Of a stretch of DNA of 64,000 nt, positions 34,180 through 48,200 are shown piece by piece. Below the pieces are notes generated by a model. It searched no databases, was not told the origin of the DNA, and saw only the letters and a program-made list of their open reading frames with translations. Every line of letters begins with the position of its first letter. Within the stretch, counting starts at the first letter, position 1. The translations under genes were made by a program, and so were the position numbers. The DNA comes from Lumbricus terrestris (lineage: Eukaryota; Annelida; Clitellata; Crassiclitellata; Lumbricidae). The stretch is taken from positions 48,644,055-48,708,054 of the forward strand of contig OX457039.1 in NCBI GenBank assembly GCA_949752735.1, read 5' to 3'.

Positions 34180-37100
34180 TGATGCACTTGCGGTGACTTG
34201 CCTATTCTGAGCCACTGAGGCTCATCTTTAATATCGGTTGAAATGTGGTCGAACTTCGCAAGTCGCAAGACCAGACGTGCAGCAGCATTGTCGTTGATGA
34301 CTGAATGAAGCCGATTCAGGTTATGGCTGATAGGCCTTTGCGCTATGGCAAGCAACGGCCACATTACAGTAGCCTACTGTAAATCTATTCTGTGCTGGAT
34401 TAAGCTTTTGAATGACACATATGGGTGCACAGAATACTGAGAAGGTGCAATTATAATTTTTTCTATATTTTCGATAAAGTTAAGTCTCTCAGTTTCACCA
34501 TGTACATGATTAACACCTTAGTGCAAAGCAATTTGCAAAAAACGAGGTAGCCTAGTTAAAATGAGTGTTAATTTTCCAGGAGGGGGCTGCAAGTGCTCCT
34601 CTGACCCCTCTGTGTGGGCACCCATGCATCAAGTTAATGGCTATTAGGACCTATACAACCTTTAAAAAATCTGTTTTACCAGTTGTCATTTACATTTAAA
34701 ATTACACCAAACACAATATTATCAGTTATTATTACATCATTATTACATGAAAATACACATTCAAGCACTTGTAACAAATACCTACGCATTCAATGTACAT
34801 AATTACATCAACGCTTATTTATTCTGCAACTGTTAAATGGTTACAAAAGCACTTAATAAAAAACAGAAACCTATAAATAGAGTTGCCCTTTATATAGTTC
34901 TGAGATGCCAGCCTACAGACATTTGCTCAAACTGACAAATTCAGCCAGAGTACAAGAAATTTATTTAGTGACAATCACAAAATATGTCTTGCATTAAACT
35001 TCAGCACAATAAACCGAATACACTAAACAGAAATACTCCACAGTAGCAGTCTTTCATATAATCCAGTGCTCATGTCTTCTCCTCCTCTTCCTCTTTCTCC
35101 TTCTTATGAAGGCTAGCTTTCTCTTGTTGACTTCCTGTTCTACATCTATTGTACATCAGTCCATCTAGAGTAACTGTTAACCATTTACAAAAACCGTGCT
35201 TTTAGAATTAAACTACATTCACAGTTGCTGTGTTTTAGCTATAAACAGTACACTCAATTACAGAATACAAATAGCAAAAAATTTAAGTCTTGGCACATTC
35301 ACATAAGGTGGTACTGAAATTCGTAAAGAATGAGCATGCAACAACACGCTAATATATTAATAGACAATACTCAAACCTGCAACAAGCCTCTTTAGTCTTT
35401 AGCTCACGAAGGTCGAATGCAAGGAGTGTAGTTACAGCAACTGTGTGGCTTGGAACTGGGCTTAGCATAGTGACAAGCACAATGTAGATTTGTACACAAC
35501 ACTGAGCTTGGGTAGTGCTAGGATAGAAGAATGCTCATGAAAAACAAAACTCAACTAGAAAAATTCAGCCATTTTATCTAGCCTTAGTAAATGAGTTGCA
35601 ACTGTGTGTATAATGAGTTGTGTATAATGAGATTTGGTTTAAACAAGTTTGCAATCATAGTCGTAAAAAAGTTTTTCCCTTTTTATTCTTCTCCGAAAAA
35701 TCCCATTTTTCATTTTTTGTCTTTTAGTTTTTTTGGCCTGTCGTTTATTCTTTGTATGTGACCATATTTATTTATTTACTGTCTGTAATTATTTTTTATA
35801 ATTTTATTTTCGTCCGATATTCCTTAAGATGTCTCCGTACCGGAACAATTTTACTTTTCCAATCAATTAACTCTGATAAGCAGCAGGCAATTAAGTCTCA
35901 TAAATAAGTTTAACAATATCTTCATATTAATTACATGTCACAAGAATTGACAAACCTGTTACAGAATAACAAGACATACTCTCGCAAATGGTCACACAGA
36001 TATTTTGCTATTTAAATTTAAAGTCAATGGGCTGATGATGTGGCATTTGTTCAGAGTAGAATCAAAGTTTTAATGTTAAGTTCCTTTAGTTATCTATGTC
36101 AAAACAGATAATGCCTGCTTTGTCCTCATTTTAATCAGAATTATAGGTAAAAAATATTCAGTCATTATTAATTATAAAGGCCCATTACTACCAGCCTTTG
36201 CAAAATCCGCAGATGCATTCTGTAATATTTCTGTTACACAGAGTGCTGCAATAACACAGAATCTTGGAGTTTATCAGTCACATATTTACCGCATGTGACT
36301 GAGCATGAGAACACCCTCACAAGCACACACAAGTTAATACGTGAGAAACATGCTCAGTAGATAAGTATACACAAAATGGGCTAAAAGAATATTTTCGTAT
36401 ATATAAATCACTAACCGATTTTTTAACATTTTCCAGTTTTATTAAAACAAAACAAAAAAACTTATTTTAACATGTCTCTGTGATGCCTTAGTCTGAATCC
36501 ACGCACATCAATATTTATGTCATGCAAATATTCATCTTCACCAACTCCTTATTCAGTTTTAATATTGTCATACCCAATATGCTATATGAATACTAAACTT
36601 GCATACATTCAAGAACTAATGTCCAGACACAGCAGTAGTGGCAAAATTTATATCATGATTTCTCAAAAGCCATGAACAAACCAATACTAACTAATCATCA
36701 GAATAAAATAAAATGTAACTGACATCACTTTCTTCCGTTAATAGCATAAATTGTATCAAGTATTCCATATATCTTTGATATAAGAACTTAAGCTAATCAA
36801 CTTGAACTAAGACTAAGGGAGTAATGGACTTAACAAATGACCGGGAACAGTGGAGATCATTATCTTCTTACCCATCGCCACCAAATGTCGACATCACAAT
36901 GACTGGACCTGTTGCTTTACACAGCTGTCTTAGATAAACCTAAAACTCTATTTCATATTTTCTTTATGATGGTATAAGTACACAAAATGTTCAGCTGGTG
37001 TAACATCAATACAAACGCTAGCAACATATAATTAAACCCAACACGGTACACATTCATTTGTTTTGAAGTAAAAGAATATAGCTAACTATTTCTCCAGCTA

Positions 37101-37205
37101 AGCTTAAGACAGAACAAGTTACCCACGTAGATGCGTTTCTTGATCATAGAAGGTCAATCTGCAGACCAGCCATTGATTGATACGACCACAAAGCAAATAA
37201 ATGAG
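34180..37205 (-). other. 3' flank and possible long 3' UTR of the proximal lipase gene
   Basis: AT-rich, repeat-poor sequence directly downstream of the minus-strand stop codon at 37206. Minus-strand AATAAA-like signals appear as TTTATT on plus, for example near 36436, 35767 and 34824. I cannot tell which one is used. No other gene is recognised. Confidence 0.4.
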
Positions 37206-37377
37206 CTAAATTACAACATTAGCTTGAGTATTTGAATCCTCGATCAAAGAATTAAGAGCTTTGTAGACGACATTTGGCATGTGATCAGACAACATTGACA
37301 TACCACATACAAGAATCTCATCAAAAGATTCTGGCCTCATCCAATAGGCTTCGTATGTTGGAGCCTCGCAAAGACCC
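37206..37377 (-). CDS. DAGLB: DAGL proximal gene exon 12 (catalytic His, stop)
   Basis: 172 nt, acceptor TTTTATACAG|. It encodes [19 protein letters not shown] and [19 protein letters not shown] with His630, aligning with MLHEHLP of DAGL-alpha and MLTDHMP of DAGL-beta. The protein ends soon after, lacking the long DAGL-alpha tail. Intron 11 upstream is 4.7 kb. Confidence 0.95.
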
Positions 37378-40300
37378 CTGTATAAAATAAGAAACATTTC
37401 CAATGCTATAATACAACATAAAAAGGCTCTATAATTCATACATTATCAAATATTTGCATATATTATTTAACACATTCAATAGCCTCAGGCTTTTTTAATT
37501 TGGTTACGCTTTCAAGTGGAATCCAATTGTTTTTTAAGCATAAACAAAGTTTCATGCATGCACACATTTCAAGAATTCAGATAGCAAGTATTACAAAAAA
37601 ACTGTTACAAACAGTCACTTGATCAAACAAAAGTTATTGAAGCAAAATGGACCACACAGGAAGCAAAAACTAGGTGAAAGATTCGGCTTGCTATTCATCA
37701 AAAGCAATACATTTCTAAGATGAAAGAGAATTAAGGTTTGACCCACAAATGGTAAAGTCATGTCAATAGTTCTTTGTCATAACAAAAAATAACAAAAGGG
37801 GACAAAATCTCGGTCAATTCTATTATTTTAAATATTTTGTGGTAAAAGACGTAAAACTAGGCAGTTCTGATGTATTTTAACTGCATATATCAATAAATAT
37901 CAATCACAGTAACTCTGGCATACAGACACGACATATGAGTTCAATGGAAAAAGCTGGCTATAGTTAATGAAGTATTTATATTCCTACAAGGGCATTACTT
38001 AATGAAGAACATCCCATTAAATTCTTCAATTCTACCCTTAATCACAGCCACTGATAAGTAAAGTCAATTACATGTGCATATCACACCACAAGATAGCAAA
38101 TGTATAAAATGGGATGTAGCTCGAGGCTGAAGCCAAACGTCCACCTGGACCAACCTCTGATAGATAGGCCTGGGGCAACCTATGTTATTCATGCCCTTAA
38201 GCACCTACATAAGCAGCTTCCTTTGCTTGCACAAACAGTCATTACCCTTAATTAAAGATCCCATCCACAGTTTCAAGTTTCACCTTCAAGTTCCACCTGA
38301 AGTTCACTCAATTCACTTTTCTCCTAACAAAACGTCCACTCCATAAACTATCAATATTTAAATGAATAAATAAATATATAATAAGCGTCTTAAAACCATT
38401 GTCTTGAGACTGCGGTTTGACGCTGTCAGGTCGGGATCACCTCTGAGTAGTTTCTCTTGAAGTGGTGCTATATAAATTCATGATTACGATTAACGACTAT
38501 TCTCCAATCTCCTGCCTCTCATCAATTTCTCTTTTCATTTCAACCCTCTATCCTTACCAATTTTCTCCTACTTCCCAACCTTTTTTGCATCCTGTTACGC
38601 GATTCCGCTGTTTCATTCTCTTAACCTCAATCCTCTATAATTGGCAATCCTTCCATTATATTCCCTGCAGTTTCATTTCATATTCTCTTCACTTTTCCAG
38701 TATCTGTCCTTCTTCTTCATTTCATATTTTACTCAATCTGAATTCATTCCATTTTAACTCTTTTCCTTTTCCATTTTTATATTCCCTTAACGTCACACTC
38801 CTTCCACTATGATTCAAATTCTGTTCACTTCCAATTATGTTCTCTTTCTCTTTCATATTCTATCATCACATCTAATGTAAACATCACTCCTTGGTCTATC
38901 CACTACATTTTCATCCAATATGATTTACTCAATTCTTCCCTCCCTCCCTCTTCCTACAATTTATCCACTTCCAGCATCATTCTCTTCTTTTTATGAGGCT
39001 TATCTCTTCCACCTATATTCCTTCCATCTGTCTTCTTTACCTTCAGCAACAAATCCTTCAACTCATTGCCAGTATTTTATTCCTTTCCATAAATTCCACT
39101 ACTAGATCCTCTGCAGCTCCAGCTGGGAGTTGGGTCTTTCACTATGTGATCCACTAAACAATGTTTGCCTTGATCTAGCCTGACTGTTTTCGATGGCTGT
39201 TAGGACCTCTGACCTCCTTTAAGAGGGTGTGAGAACAGAGTTTTTATGACAGCGACAACAGCAACCCCTTCTCCCTCCCATCAGCCACATCTTAGACACC
39301 CACAGACAGGAGATGGATGACCCTGCCCCAACCTCAGGCGTTGAATATCATGTGAATGACACAATACACAGGACTTCACATGATAGACGACATAAATCAT
39401 CAGAGCCATTAAACAATTTTAACCGGCGGGGGGGGGGGGGGGGGGCGCTGATGGTGTTTAGTACAAAGGCTGATTAGCGAGTGACAGTTTAGGCAAGTCA
39501 TCTGCTAACCATCAACACTGACTTTTAATAAACCGGGGCCCTTCAACCGTCAGACTTGGTGAAAAGCAGACAGCCCGTAAACATCAGATGACTAGAATTC
39601 AGGAATTAATCAGGTTTTACAGTGAAATATAATTCCCATGAAATACGATTCCAACGCTGACATTCTGAGTCATGCATCACAGCAAGCTCTTATTTCTACT
39701 AATAGCTCAGATAAAGCCCCGTCATAAACAAGCCTGCAGCCTATTAGTAAGTAATGCATTTCCACCAAAAATGTGTACTCTGACTTTCAAAGATTTTGTT
39801 ACAGGTAGTCGTCACACTAATCATTTAATTTATCGTTTTAAATCTAACTTGTCAGTGCACGCCTCAGGCGACTGTCAGAAGAAGCCAGATGTCCAAATTT
39901 TAGATCTATGATAGTTTGATTTATTCTACTTCACGTCAGTCATTTAAGAAATAACCTGCCATTTATCTGCACAAATGACTTTTTTAAAACTGATGTTGAC
40001 ATTTAGAAAGGCATGTTCATCCTTTGAACCTAAATAGCTCTATGATTTTAATACATTTAAAGTTAAAGCACACTAGCGCAAAAAATTTATAATACGTCTT
40101 CTAAAAAAACTCAATTTTGAAAATAAAAATGTCTCACAAAAATGATAAGATTCAGCAGGTGGTCCAAAAAAGTATGTAGATACAAATCACCATTATGGAA
40201 AGGCACTTCATTTTGGAAAAATTCAGTTTTGGGATTCACGCTACACCTAAACAATGTGTTATCCAAAGGACCAAATTTCTCAGGCATCTGCTCAAAGATC

Positions 40301-42240
40301 ACATTATTCACAGAATGACAGAAAACATGACCATATTTATCTTCCGCAGGGCACCGCATTTATGATGAATACAAACTACAAATCTTTTGATAAGGTAATG
40401 CAAGGGCAACATGTATAATTTCTTGAGAGCTGGGTTGATTGTAACACAGATAATTATCAGCTGAAAAGACATGAAAGGCGAGACTTTACATGATCTAGCA
40501 TCAACCTGACACGAATTAATCCTGAATCAATCTCGTCTCGTCTGTGTGGAACTCAGCCGTTAACAGGGTCATATGTCACTATATACGCAATGACTAAATA
40601 ACCCTGATAAAGTAGGTTATTCATTACACACTCAGACCGAACCTCTTCATCATCAATTTGTGTTAAAATGCCATACATGTAAAAAACACCAGAAGTCTAA
40701 TAACTTTCTTTAAAGTTGGCTAATTTGAGAATGCACCAGGAGTCAATCATGTCTGTGGCACAGGATGTCAGATACATTACACAGTACACACCTACATCAG
40801 ACAGATCAATCTGTACAGTCTCAAAACTGACTTGTTATTCCTGCTGTACTGTTTTATAAGTTGCGGTGATGCGAATGAAATCAGCTCAATGTTTCGTTCA
40901 TTTAAACGTGTGTACACAAATTTTTAAATAGTCCATGAGCTGGTGTTTTATGAATAACGGGAATTCATGTTATTCCATGCATAAGGTCTAATAAATTAAT
41001 TGAAAATAGGCAAAATGTTAGTGTCCGCAGAACTTACTGATCATTTCAGTGCTTTGGTCAAGTGTGACACTCATAATTACTTAGGAAATAATAATCTGTG
41101 AGAGCCAAAAGAAGTAAATTATGCGCATATTGAAGTATCAATTCACACACATCTGTAGTTTCTCTGTATTTTTAGAATACCGATAGCATTAACTTTGTGA
41201 TAAGTATAGGTGCATGAAAATCTTCCTGCAATAATGAATGCGGATAGTTCTGTTATGGAGCAGAATTCACCTTTTCAGTCTGTATGCATAATTAGAAACC
41301 CAAAAGCAAAACAAGTAATGAACGAGTTAAACAATGTATGGAAAAGGAGTAATATTTAATTGGATATAAAACCATACGGAATAATATTAAAAACAATTGT
41401 GCTGCAAAGTGAAAAATATTGAGAATAATTGCCTTCATGACAATTTTCATGCTTGTAAAAGAACGCTATCATTAAAGAACATTAACACAACCAAGTTACT
41501 GGTATTTGAAATGTGCTGCTATAGGATATATCTGCTATAAGATATATCTAAGTTTGAGACAGCAAATAAAAAAATAATAAAAGGTTATAAGTAAATTTCC
41601 ATAAGATGAAAACTGGGTCGCTTCTTTAGTCACATGTGGGAAGAAGGATGCAATGATCAAGAGCGCTAGTTTGGGACTCATGGAAGGCAAAAAGGGAAGA
41701 TCTTGCAACGAACAGCTTGACAAAATAATTCTAATTATTATTTGTGCCAAACAAACACACACAAATTTACTCTGACAGCACATGACAGGAAGTGTGGAAG
41801 GAAATGTCTAGGTGTGCAGCAGACAGCTGTTGGTTTCAGCCAAGTGAGAAATACATGCATCATCAGATGAAAACCCTGAATCTGGGTATCAGTAACATGG
41901 AATCTTCTATTATCCTTTCAAGGGCATTAAAAATCATCATGCATTAGCCTTCATGAAGTAAAACTTTACAGAAAATGCTTTCATATAGCACGTTATCAGA
42001 GTAAATGTTTAATTAAATCAATTCAGAACTGAAGTGCATGCATAGGCTTTTAAAGCTAAATCATCAGTTACCTTTCAGGATTAGTTTCTTCAAGGAACAG
42101 AACAAGACCGGGCATAAAAAGCGGGTAATGGACGTCACATTGAGGCTGACACTCCTGCACAAAAACAAATTCAATCATATTTACCAACAGAAATTTAGAT
42201 TAATCTCATCACAGCTTTTTAAAGAATGTACTATCAATAC

Positions 42241-42291
<51 letters not shown>

Positions 42292-45200
42292 CATCAATAC
42301 TATTAAATTATTACTACGTAAATTTCTTACACTCACAAGGTCACACCGAATTGTGAATCAGAGGCATCATCATCATGCCTTATTTTTCACATTACTTTGT
42401 AAACTTATCAGAAAATGTGCATTTTAAAATTTTGTTCTGATTTCTGTGCTGACTGAATTGTTAATCCCATATCTAATCTACAGTACTAAAAAACTTGGTT
42501 TCACCTGCATTTAAGAGCACAACTTAGTTGGATCTGTGTGACATATAAACATTGACAAATATGCAAATTATGTATTAGGGGCCTGGGTGATATAAGCTGC
42601 AAGCTATTCTAGGCTTCTCATTGTGCAGTGATTACTCTCCTATACCATTTATACTTGTAACCTGTTTTGTTTTCTGATGCAATAAATAAATAAATAAATG
42701 TGGTACATGAACACTAAAGCACAGGAAACCAACAAGACCATTTAAAACCATTTCACAATACATCTGCACCAAAGCTTGGGAAATATCGGCTCATTAAGGT
42801 TAACTGCAATTCATATTTGAAAAGTGTAAATCTATTCAGTAAAACATGTATCCTACACTGTCTGGTTCTTCATCCGTGTATGTTCGTCTTCTTGTGTTGG
42901 CTGAACCACTGAGCAGTGGCTGCTGAGTGCTCACCAGTTCTGAACGACTAGCAGCTTCTACGTCATGTTCCTCATCTTCTTCTACCACCTCGCTGCAGAA
43001 CACTGTTCGCCATACACCACTAGCAAGAATCTGATACTGCAAGAAATAATCCATCCACTCACATAACTTTCTGATATACATAGGCGCAACCACCCTATGG
43101 GACCCACGGGACGCGTCCCCCAACTTTTGAGTGGTCCCCTAACTTTATTATTATGGTCCCCCCAACTTTTAGGACGTGATTCATTATGGTCCTCCCCCAA
43201 CTTTTAGGACGTGATTGCACCTATGATGATATACATTGAATACACATTCATTTGGAACTGAAACAAATTGTAATGTGGCCTTTTAGAGTAATATACGTGT
43301 GGCACAGTCCAGGTCCAAAAGTATCAGATGTGTACTGAAAAGTTCAGCAGCTGCTAGGATGGAGTTGCAGCAATCAATGCATTATATACCAAGATAGTGT
43401 GGTTAAATTAACACCACCAGCTATAAAGGTTTCCAGCTGTGCTTCAGTGGCTTTTGTGTGTAGAACAAGGTCCTTTAGCTTTTCACCAACTCAGTAACAG
43501 TGAAATTAAGAAAATCATTTCAGAAGGCCATTTTTAAAACTAAGATGATAGCATACCTTTGGTTTATTTGAATGTGTAACAGCACTGATCATTTTGTCCT
43601 TCAGCTTCTGAATTGTAAACAATCCGAGGCGAGGCACCAAGTCTTTGCCGACCACAACAGAACAAATAAACTCTTCTGCATAGCGAGTCAGAGAGAGACT
43701 GCAACCAGAAAACATATCCACAAAAATTATGTTTCAGTTCAAATCATGACATAAATGTTGGTTTTTCTCACAAGTCTCACAGACTTATTTCAGATGGCTA
43801 ACACAGAACACATGCCTAAAAACAAATGGTTTGTGATAACAAACTCTCCTTGAATTTAGGGTGGAAAAGGCTCTTATCTTGCTTAAACCCCGTAAGAAAA
43901 TTTTTTCTCCTAATAGCTTCATGACGTAACTTGTTAATGGTACTCCCATCTCACAGGTCAGCACCACAAAATTTCTTGGGGTTATTTGTCGACCAACATA
44001 TAAACTATTGGTCATTTTTGTGGTTTTTTTTCTGTTTGTCATTTCGTTTCAGTTTGTTGTCATTTCATGTATAACATGTTGTTCTTTGCACTGTTTTACA
44101 ACAGCCATATGTTATTAAGAAACGAAGGGTCAATCCAGCCTCAGCGGGTCTATACGACGTTTTTGGATTGATCCTTTGACTTATGCACCAATCACTCGAA
44201 AGTCATTGAGTTTGTACTGATTGCTGTTATTTTGTACTGGTTGATGCTTTTGTCAATAAACAGCTACTACTATAATATGGTAAGCACACATCAAGAATAT
44301 CTGTGCACAGTGCTTAAAGTGTGGAAAAAGAAGTGCCTGGACGCCCCTTATCTTTTCAAAAGAAGTGCCTGGACGCCCCTTACCTTTCCAGTCATTGCTG
44401 GCCAATAAGTGCCTGGACGGTGTTCAGATTTCAAAATAAGTGCATGGACGCCGTCCATGACCGTCCAGCCACACTTTAAGCCCTGTCTGTGCAGGAACTG
44501 CAGAGTATTCCCATTCATTCGCATTGAGCTATATCCTTCTCCTATTGCAACGTGATCTGGGTGTCCACCGACAACTCCAGACTGCACAAGTTAGTGACAC
44601 TTCAAAAGCGTGCAGTGTGTGTTATAGCTGGGGTCTTTTCAGACTTGCACACAAGCAAGTGGGTCCCTCAATGTGGAATCACCTTCAATCTCGATTCTCG
44701 AATTCGTTGCAGGATTCTGGTAGGAAATTCGCATGCATCTTTTCGCTGCTTGAAGACCGTAGTCTTTCATGGGCCTATCATGCTGAGAGCGCTTCTGAAT
44801 AGCTCTGCTGTGAGAAGCACTTCACAAATGTCATATTAGATTAGATAAGATAAGATTATAATTATTATTAGAATTTGAGCCCCTTACTATTTCCAAGACG
44901 TATCCTGTGTTGCCATATCGATGTATTTATGTTTGCTGTTTAGGTTTCTCTAGTAGTGAAATTATTTCTGACTTCTGGGTCATCCTTTTTACCATTTATG
45001 ATTATCAACATGTCTTATAATCAAAAGTGTCACGATCATGGGTTTAATGAAAAGGTTTACTGAATGATTGAAAATGTTATGAAAATAACACATGCTTTTT
45101 TGTTATTTAAAGAGTAACTAAAAATGCAAGTATGCCATGTATTTGTAAATACACGTAACACATAAATGAAAAGTGCAGAGCAGATTATGTCCTAAAACCA

Positions 45201-48200
45201 TTCTCATAGGTCAAATGCAGAATGCTGACCTCAGCAGCCATCCAGGAGGTGAGTATGCAAAGCATTTGAGATTAGGATACTGTGGCCTCAACAGAATGGC
45301 AAGAATAGCAGCAGCACCTGCTCCAAGGCTGTGTCCAACAATAACTAAATCGTAATCCTATAAAAACACAATGAAAAACAAATCAAATCAAAATTTTATT
45401 GCTCTCCAAAAAACTTGCACACATTACACATTTAGTATTCCGTAAGCGAACAATACACAAAGCGGAGAAAGTGTGAAAACAATAGGAGTCCTGCAGTGGC
45501 GTAGGCAAGGGGGGTTTCGGGGGTTAAAACCCCCCCCATTGGCTCCGGGAAAAAGATTTTTTAAGGTTATTTTTTCATTTAAGTAAGAAAAAAATAGCAA
45601 AAAACAGGGTTTCCGGTCATAAAACCCCCCCATGAAAAATTCCTGGCTACGCCACTGGAGTCCTGAAAGGCTGAAAGGGTGGTATTACCTCAACCTTGCA
45701 AGAAAGAATGACTGTATGGTAAGGTTGTTGGCTTTAGAGTTGCTTTCTAACACTATCTTGTTTGGCAAAGCGTAACTCCAGATGCCCGCTCAGTCATGTT
45801 CTCACGCTGATTATCATGCTTACTCCTCAAAGAAAAGTTACATCTGTGACAGCCTAACCTCTGAATTTCAAAATACAATACACAAAAAAGTGCCACAGAG
45901 TTGAGCTACTGGGAACAAAGTTTGCAAATGGAAGTATAAATGTCTGAAATAAAGAATAAGTTTAAAAAAACAATTTGCAGAGTGTGGCAACAGATATAAA
46001 CTTCTGATGCAAAACAAACTTTATCAGATATATGGACACCCCAATAATTAAAATTGGAGCCAATGTCTGGCACTTTATACACTTCATTTCTAGAGACATC
46101 CATGTCTCACCAATAACCAATGAATTGGATCTCATTGAATCCTAAACTGGCTTTAACAAATATGTAAACTGTCCGTTAAAACAGAACAATATTGTCAAAT
46201 AACTCACCGGTGCCTTGGAAAATGCCTCATCAAGGAGTCGGTGCTGACCGAGCATCTTCTCAATGTACTGGGCTGCCTGCAAGATGCCTCTGTGCGCTCT
46301 AGATTCTGGAACTCCTTCCACTGACATATCATCCAAATCAGCACACATATCAGTTAGGGCATCCTACAAAAACCACATCATGTATGCAAATCTAGACAGT
46401 TGGTAACAACGCACAGATGTCTTTCTTTAAGAAATCTGCTGACTATAAGGGTTCTCAGTACTGGTATACCACAACTTCCGTGGTCCAGCACAGACGTTCT
46501 GCTTGTAGGCCCAACCTCCTGGAATAAGTTGCTTAGCAAAGTTCTGTGACATGAACTCCTCAGGCTCCTTTGCATATTTTTGGCAAGTGCTTGCAGTTCA
46601 TAGCGTTTGATCATGGACCTTTCTTTGAGTCATGTTTGGAGCAGCTCCAACGATTCGCTCTAGGAGTGGCAACATATAAATTTGCAAGCACAGTGATGGC
46701 AGACCTCCGCCTCCTCATTCTCTGATCTACTGACTGACAGTTCATTCCATCCAAAGTATCATTAGTCCAGTTCATTCCGTCCATAGTATCATTAGTCATT
46801 TCCCTGCTTCGTGTTGTCAGGTGTGCAAACAACTCCAAGGAGTTCCTTTGAAAAGGATCCTTGGGTAAATAAAAAAATTAAACCCGTACATAATAATAAT
46901 AAATTATATTTGCTCATTAATTCAAACTAACAGGTATGCAGGAAGATTACATAATAAGTACTAACATATGAAAAAAAGTTTAAGAGCAGTCAAATTTAAC
47001 TTTATGTCAGCCTGCAAGGACCTCTTGGGTTTTAGCGGGTATCGAACCGGTGCCCATCTGACCCTCATGCCAGTGTTACCGCATAGAACTATTCTCCATC
47101 ACAAGTACATGCATCTATAATTAAGATCACAACTTGTAGCATATGCCAAAATAATGATGTAAGTGGAACATAAATTTGTATTATCTTTGTGCATTGCAGA
47201 ATTGAATGTCTTGGTTGATAACCTAACAAACTAAATAATCATTCTACAGTGATGGAATGCAGACCAATGAGAAGATGCTTTAAACTGAAGAATCATCAAT
47301 TCCAGAAAACTTAATAGGAAACAACTGATGACAAACAATGATAGTTCTGCCAATACTGAAAATGCAAAATTAAAATGAAGAACATGGACTTTTAAATGTT
47401 TTAGAATTTGTTGGAATAATGACAGATGCAAAGCAACTTTAGGTAGAAATCACACGTCACCATCTTCATACCTCAAACGACAGAGTTCCTCTGACAGAAA
47501 GAACAATTGACTTTGTCTCGTGGTCCATCGCAATATAAAATGGTATCTCATACAACTGCCCACATAAAACACAAGAATTTCGATTTCAGCATAGTATTTC
47601 ATTAGTGTAGCCAAATTAAAAATTATTCATCAAAAATGTCTAGGGACTGCCGTTTATATCTTGTATGTCATTCATTAACTCTTGCCTCTGACAATGCTAT
47701 AAAAAATTGATGTAATTGCCTTAAATTAGTAAACTATTGCTTCGATGCTTCATATCATCAATTTTTTCTACAGCCTGTCTTGTCCTTGTCAGTTGTCAAT
47801 TGACGATGCTATAAAAATTGATGACATCCAATAGTCTAGATCAGAAACAAGATAATCAATAGATATAAGGAGAATTGGTCAGATGGTGGACCATGAACAA
47901 AAGCCTGGGCATCATCTTCATAAAGATGGCCATCTAATGGCATCTGAAACAAAAGAATTTTAGTACTGCACAATTTGACAAATGATTAACAAATCAATTA
48001 GCACAGATATCAGAACAAAAGTTAATAAGAAAGGCAAATATTCTGACAAGTTTACAAAGTAATACGAGAAAAGGAGGAATTTTTAATTTCTGTTGGTTAA
48101 CATGATTGAATTGGTTTTTGAGCAGGAGTGTCAACCTCAATGTGACGTCCATTATCCGCTTTTTTATGCCTGGTCTTGTTCTATTCCTTGTTTATTAAAT

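Noticed and set aside
35070..35160. Minus-strand Lys/Glu-rich end (SLHKKEKEEEEKT then stop) as an alternative last lipase exon
   Set aside because: It is a purine-rich low-complexity stretch without family similarity, and the catalytic His exon at 37206-37377 already has a stop.
38462..39105. Plus-strand Phe/Ser/Pro-rich open frames in lipase intron 11
   Set aside because: They arise from C/T-rich low-complexity sequence with no domain or splice context.
42072..42154. Loss of the catalytic His because PGRIIH of DAGL-alpha reads PGLVLF and PGRVLY in these genes
   Set aside because: Counting from human Ser472 places the reported catalytic His650 in MLHEHLP. The equivalent His is present in both genes (SDHMP and SDHFP), so the triad is intact.
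46378..46838. Minus-strand open frames (e.g. [16 protein letters not shown]) in lipase intron 6 as an exon
   Set aside because: Exons 6 and 7 join directly in phase 0 and match the family without an insert. This may be a degraded retrotransposon, but I could not name it.
47840..47943. Possible extra lipase exon ([13 protein letters not shown]...) after TTTTGTTTCAG on the minus strand
   Set aside because: A good acceptor but no phase-0 donor, and exons 5 and 6 join directly in a way that matches the family. It may be chance.
48085..48190. Separate plus-strand lipase gene
   Set aside because: Only one partial, frame-broken exon copy is present; no neighbouring plus-strand exons exist.
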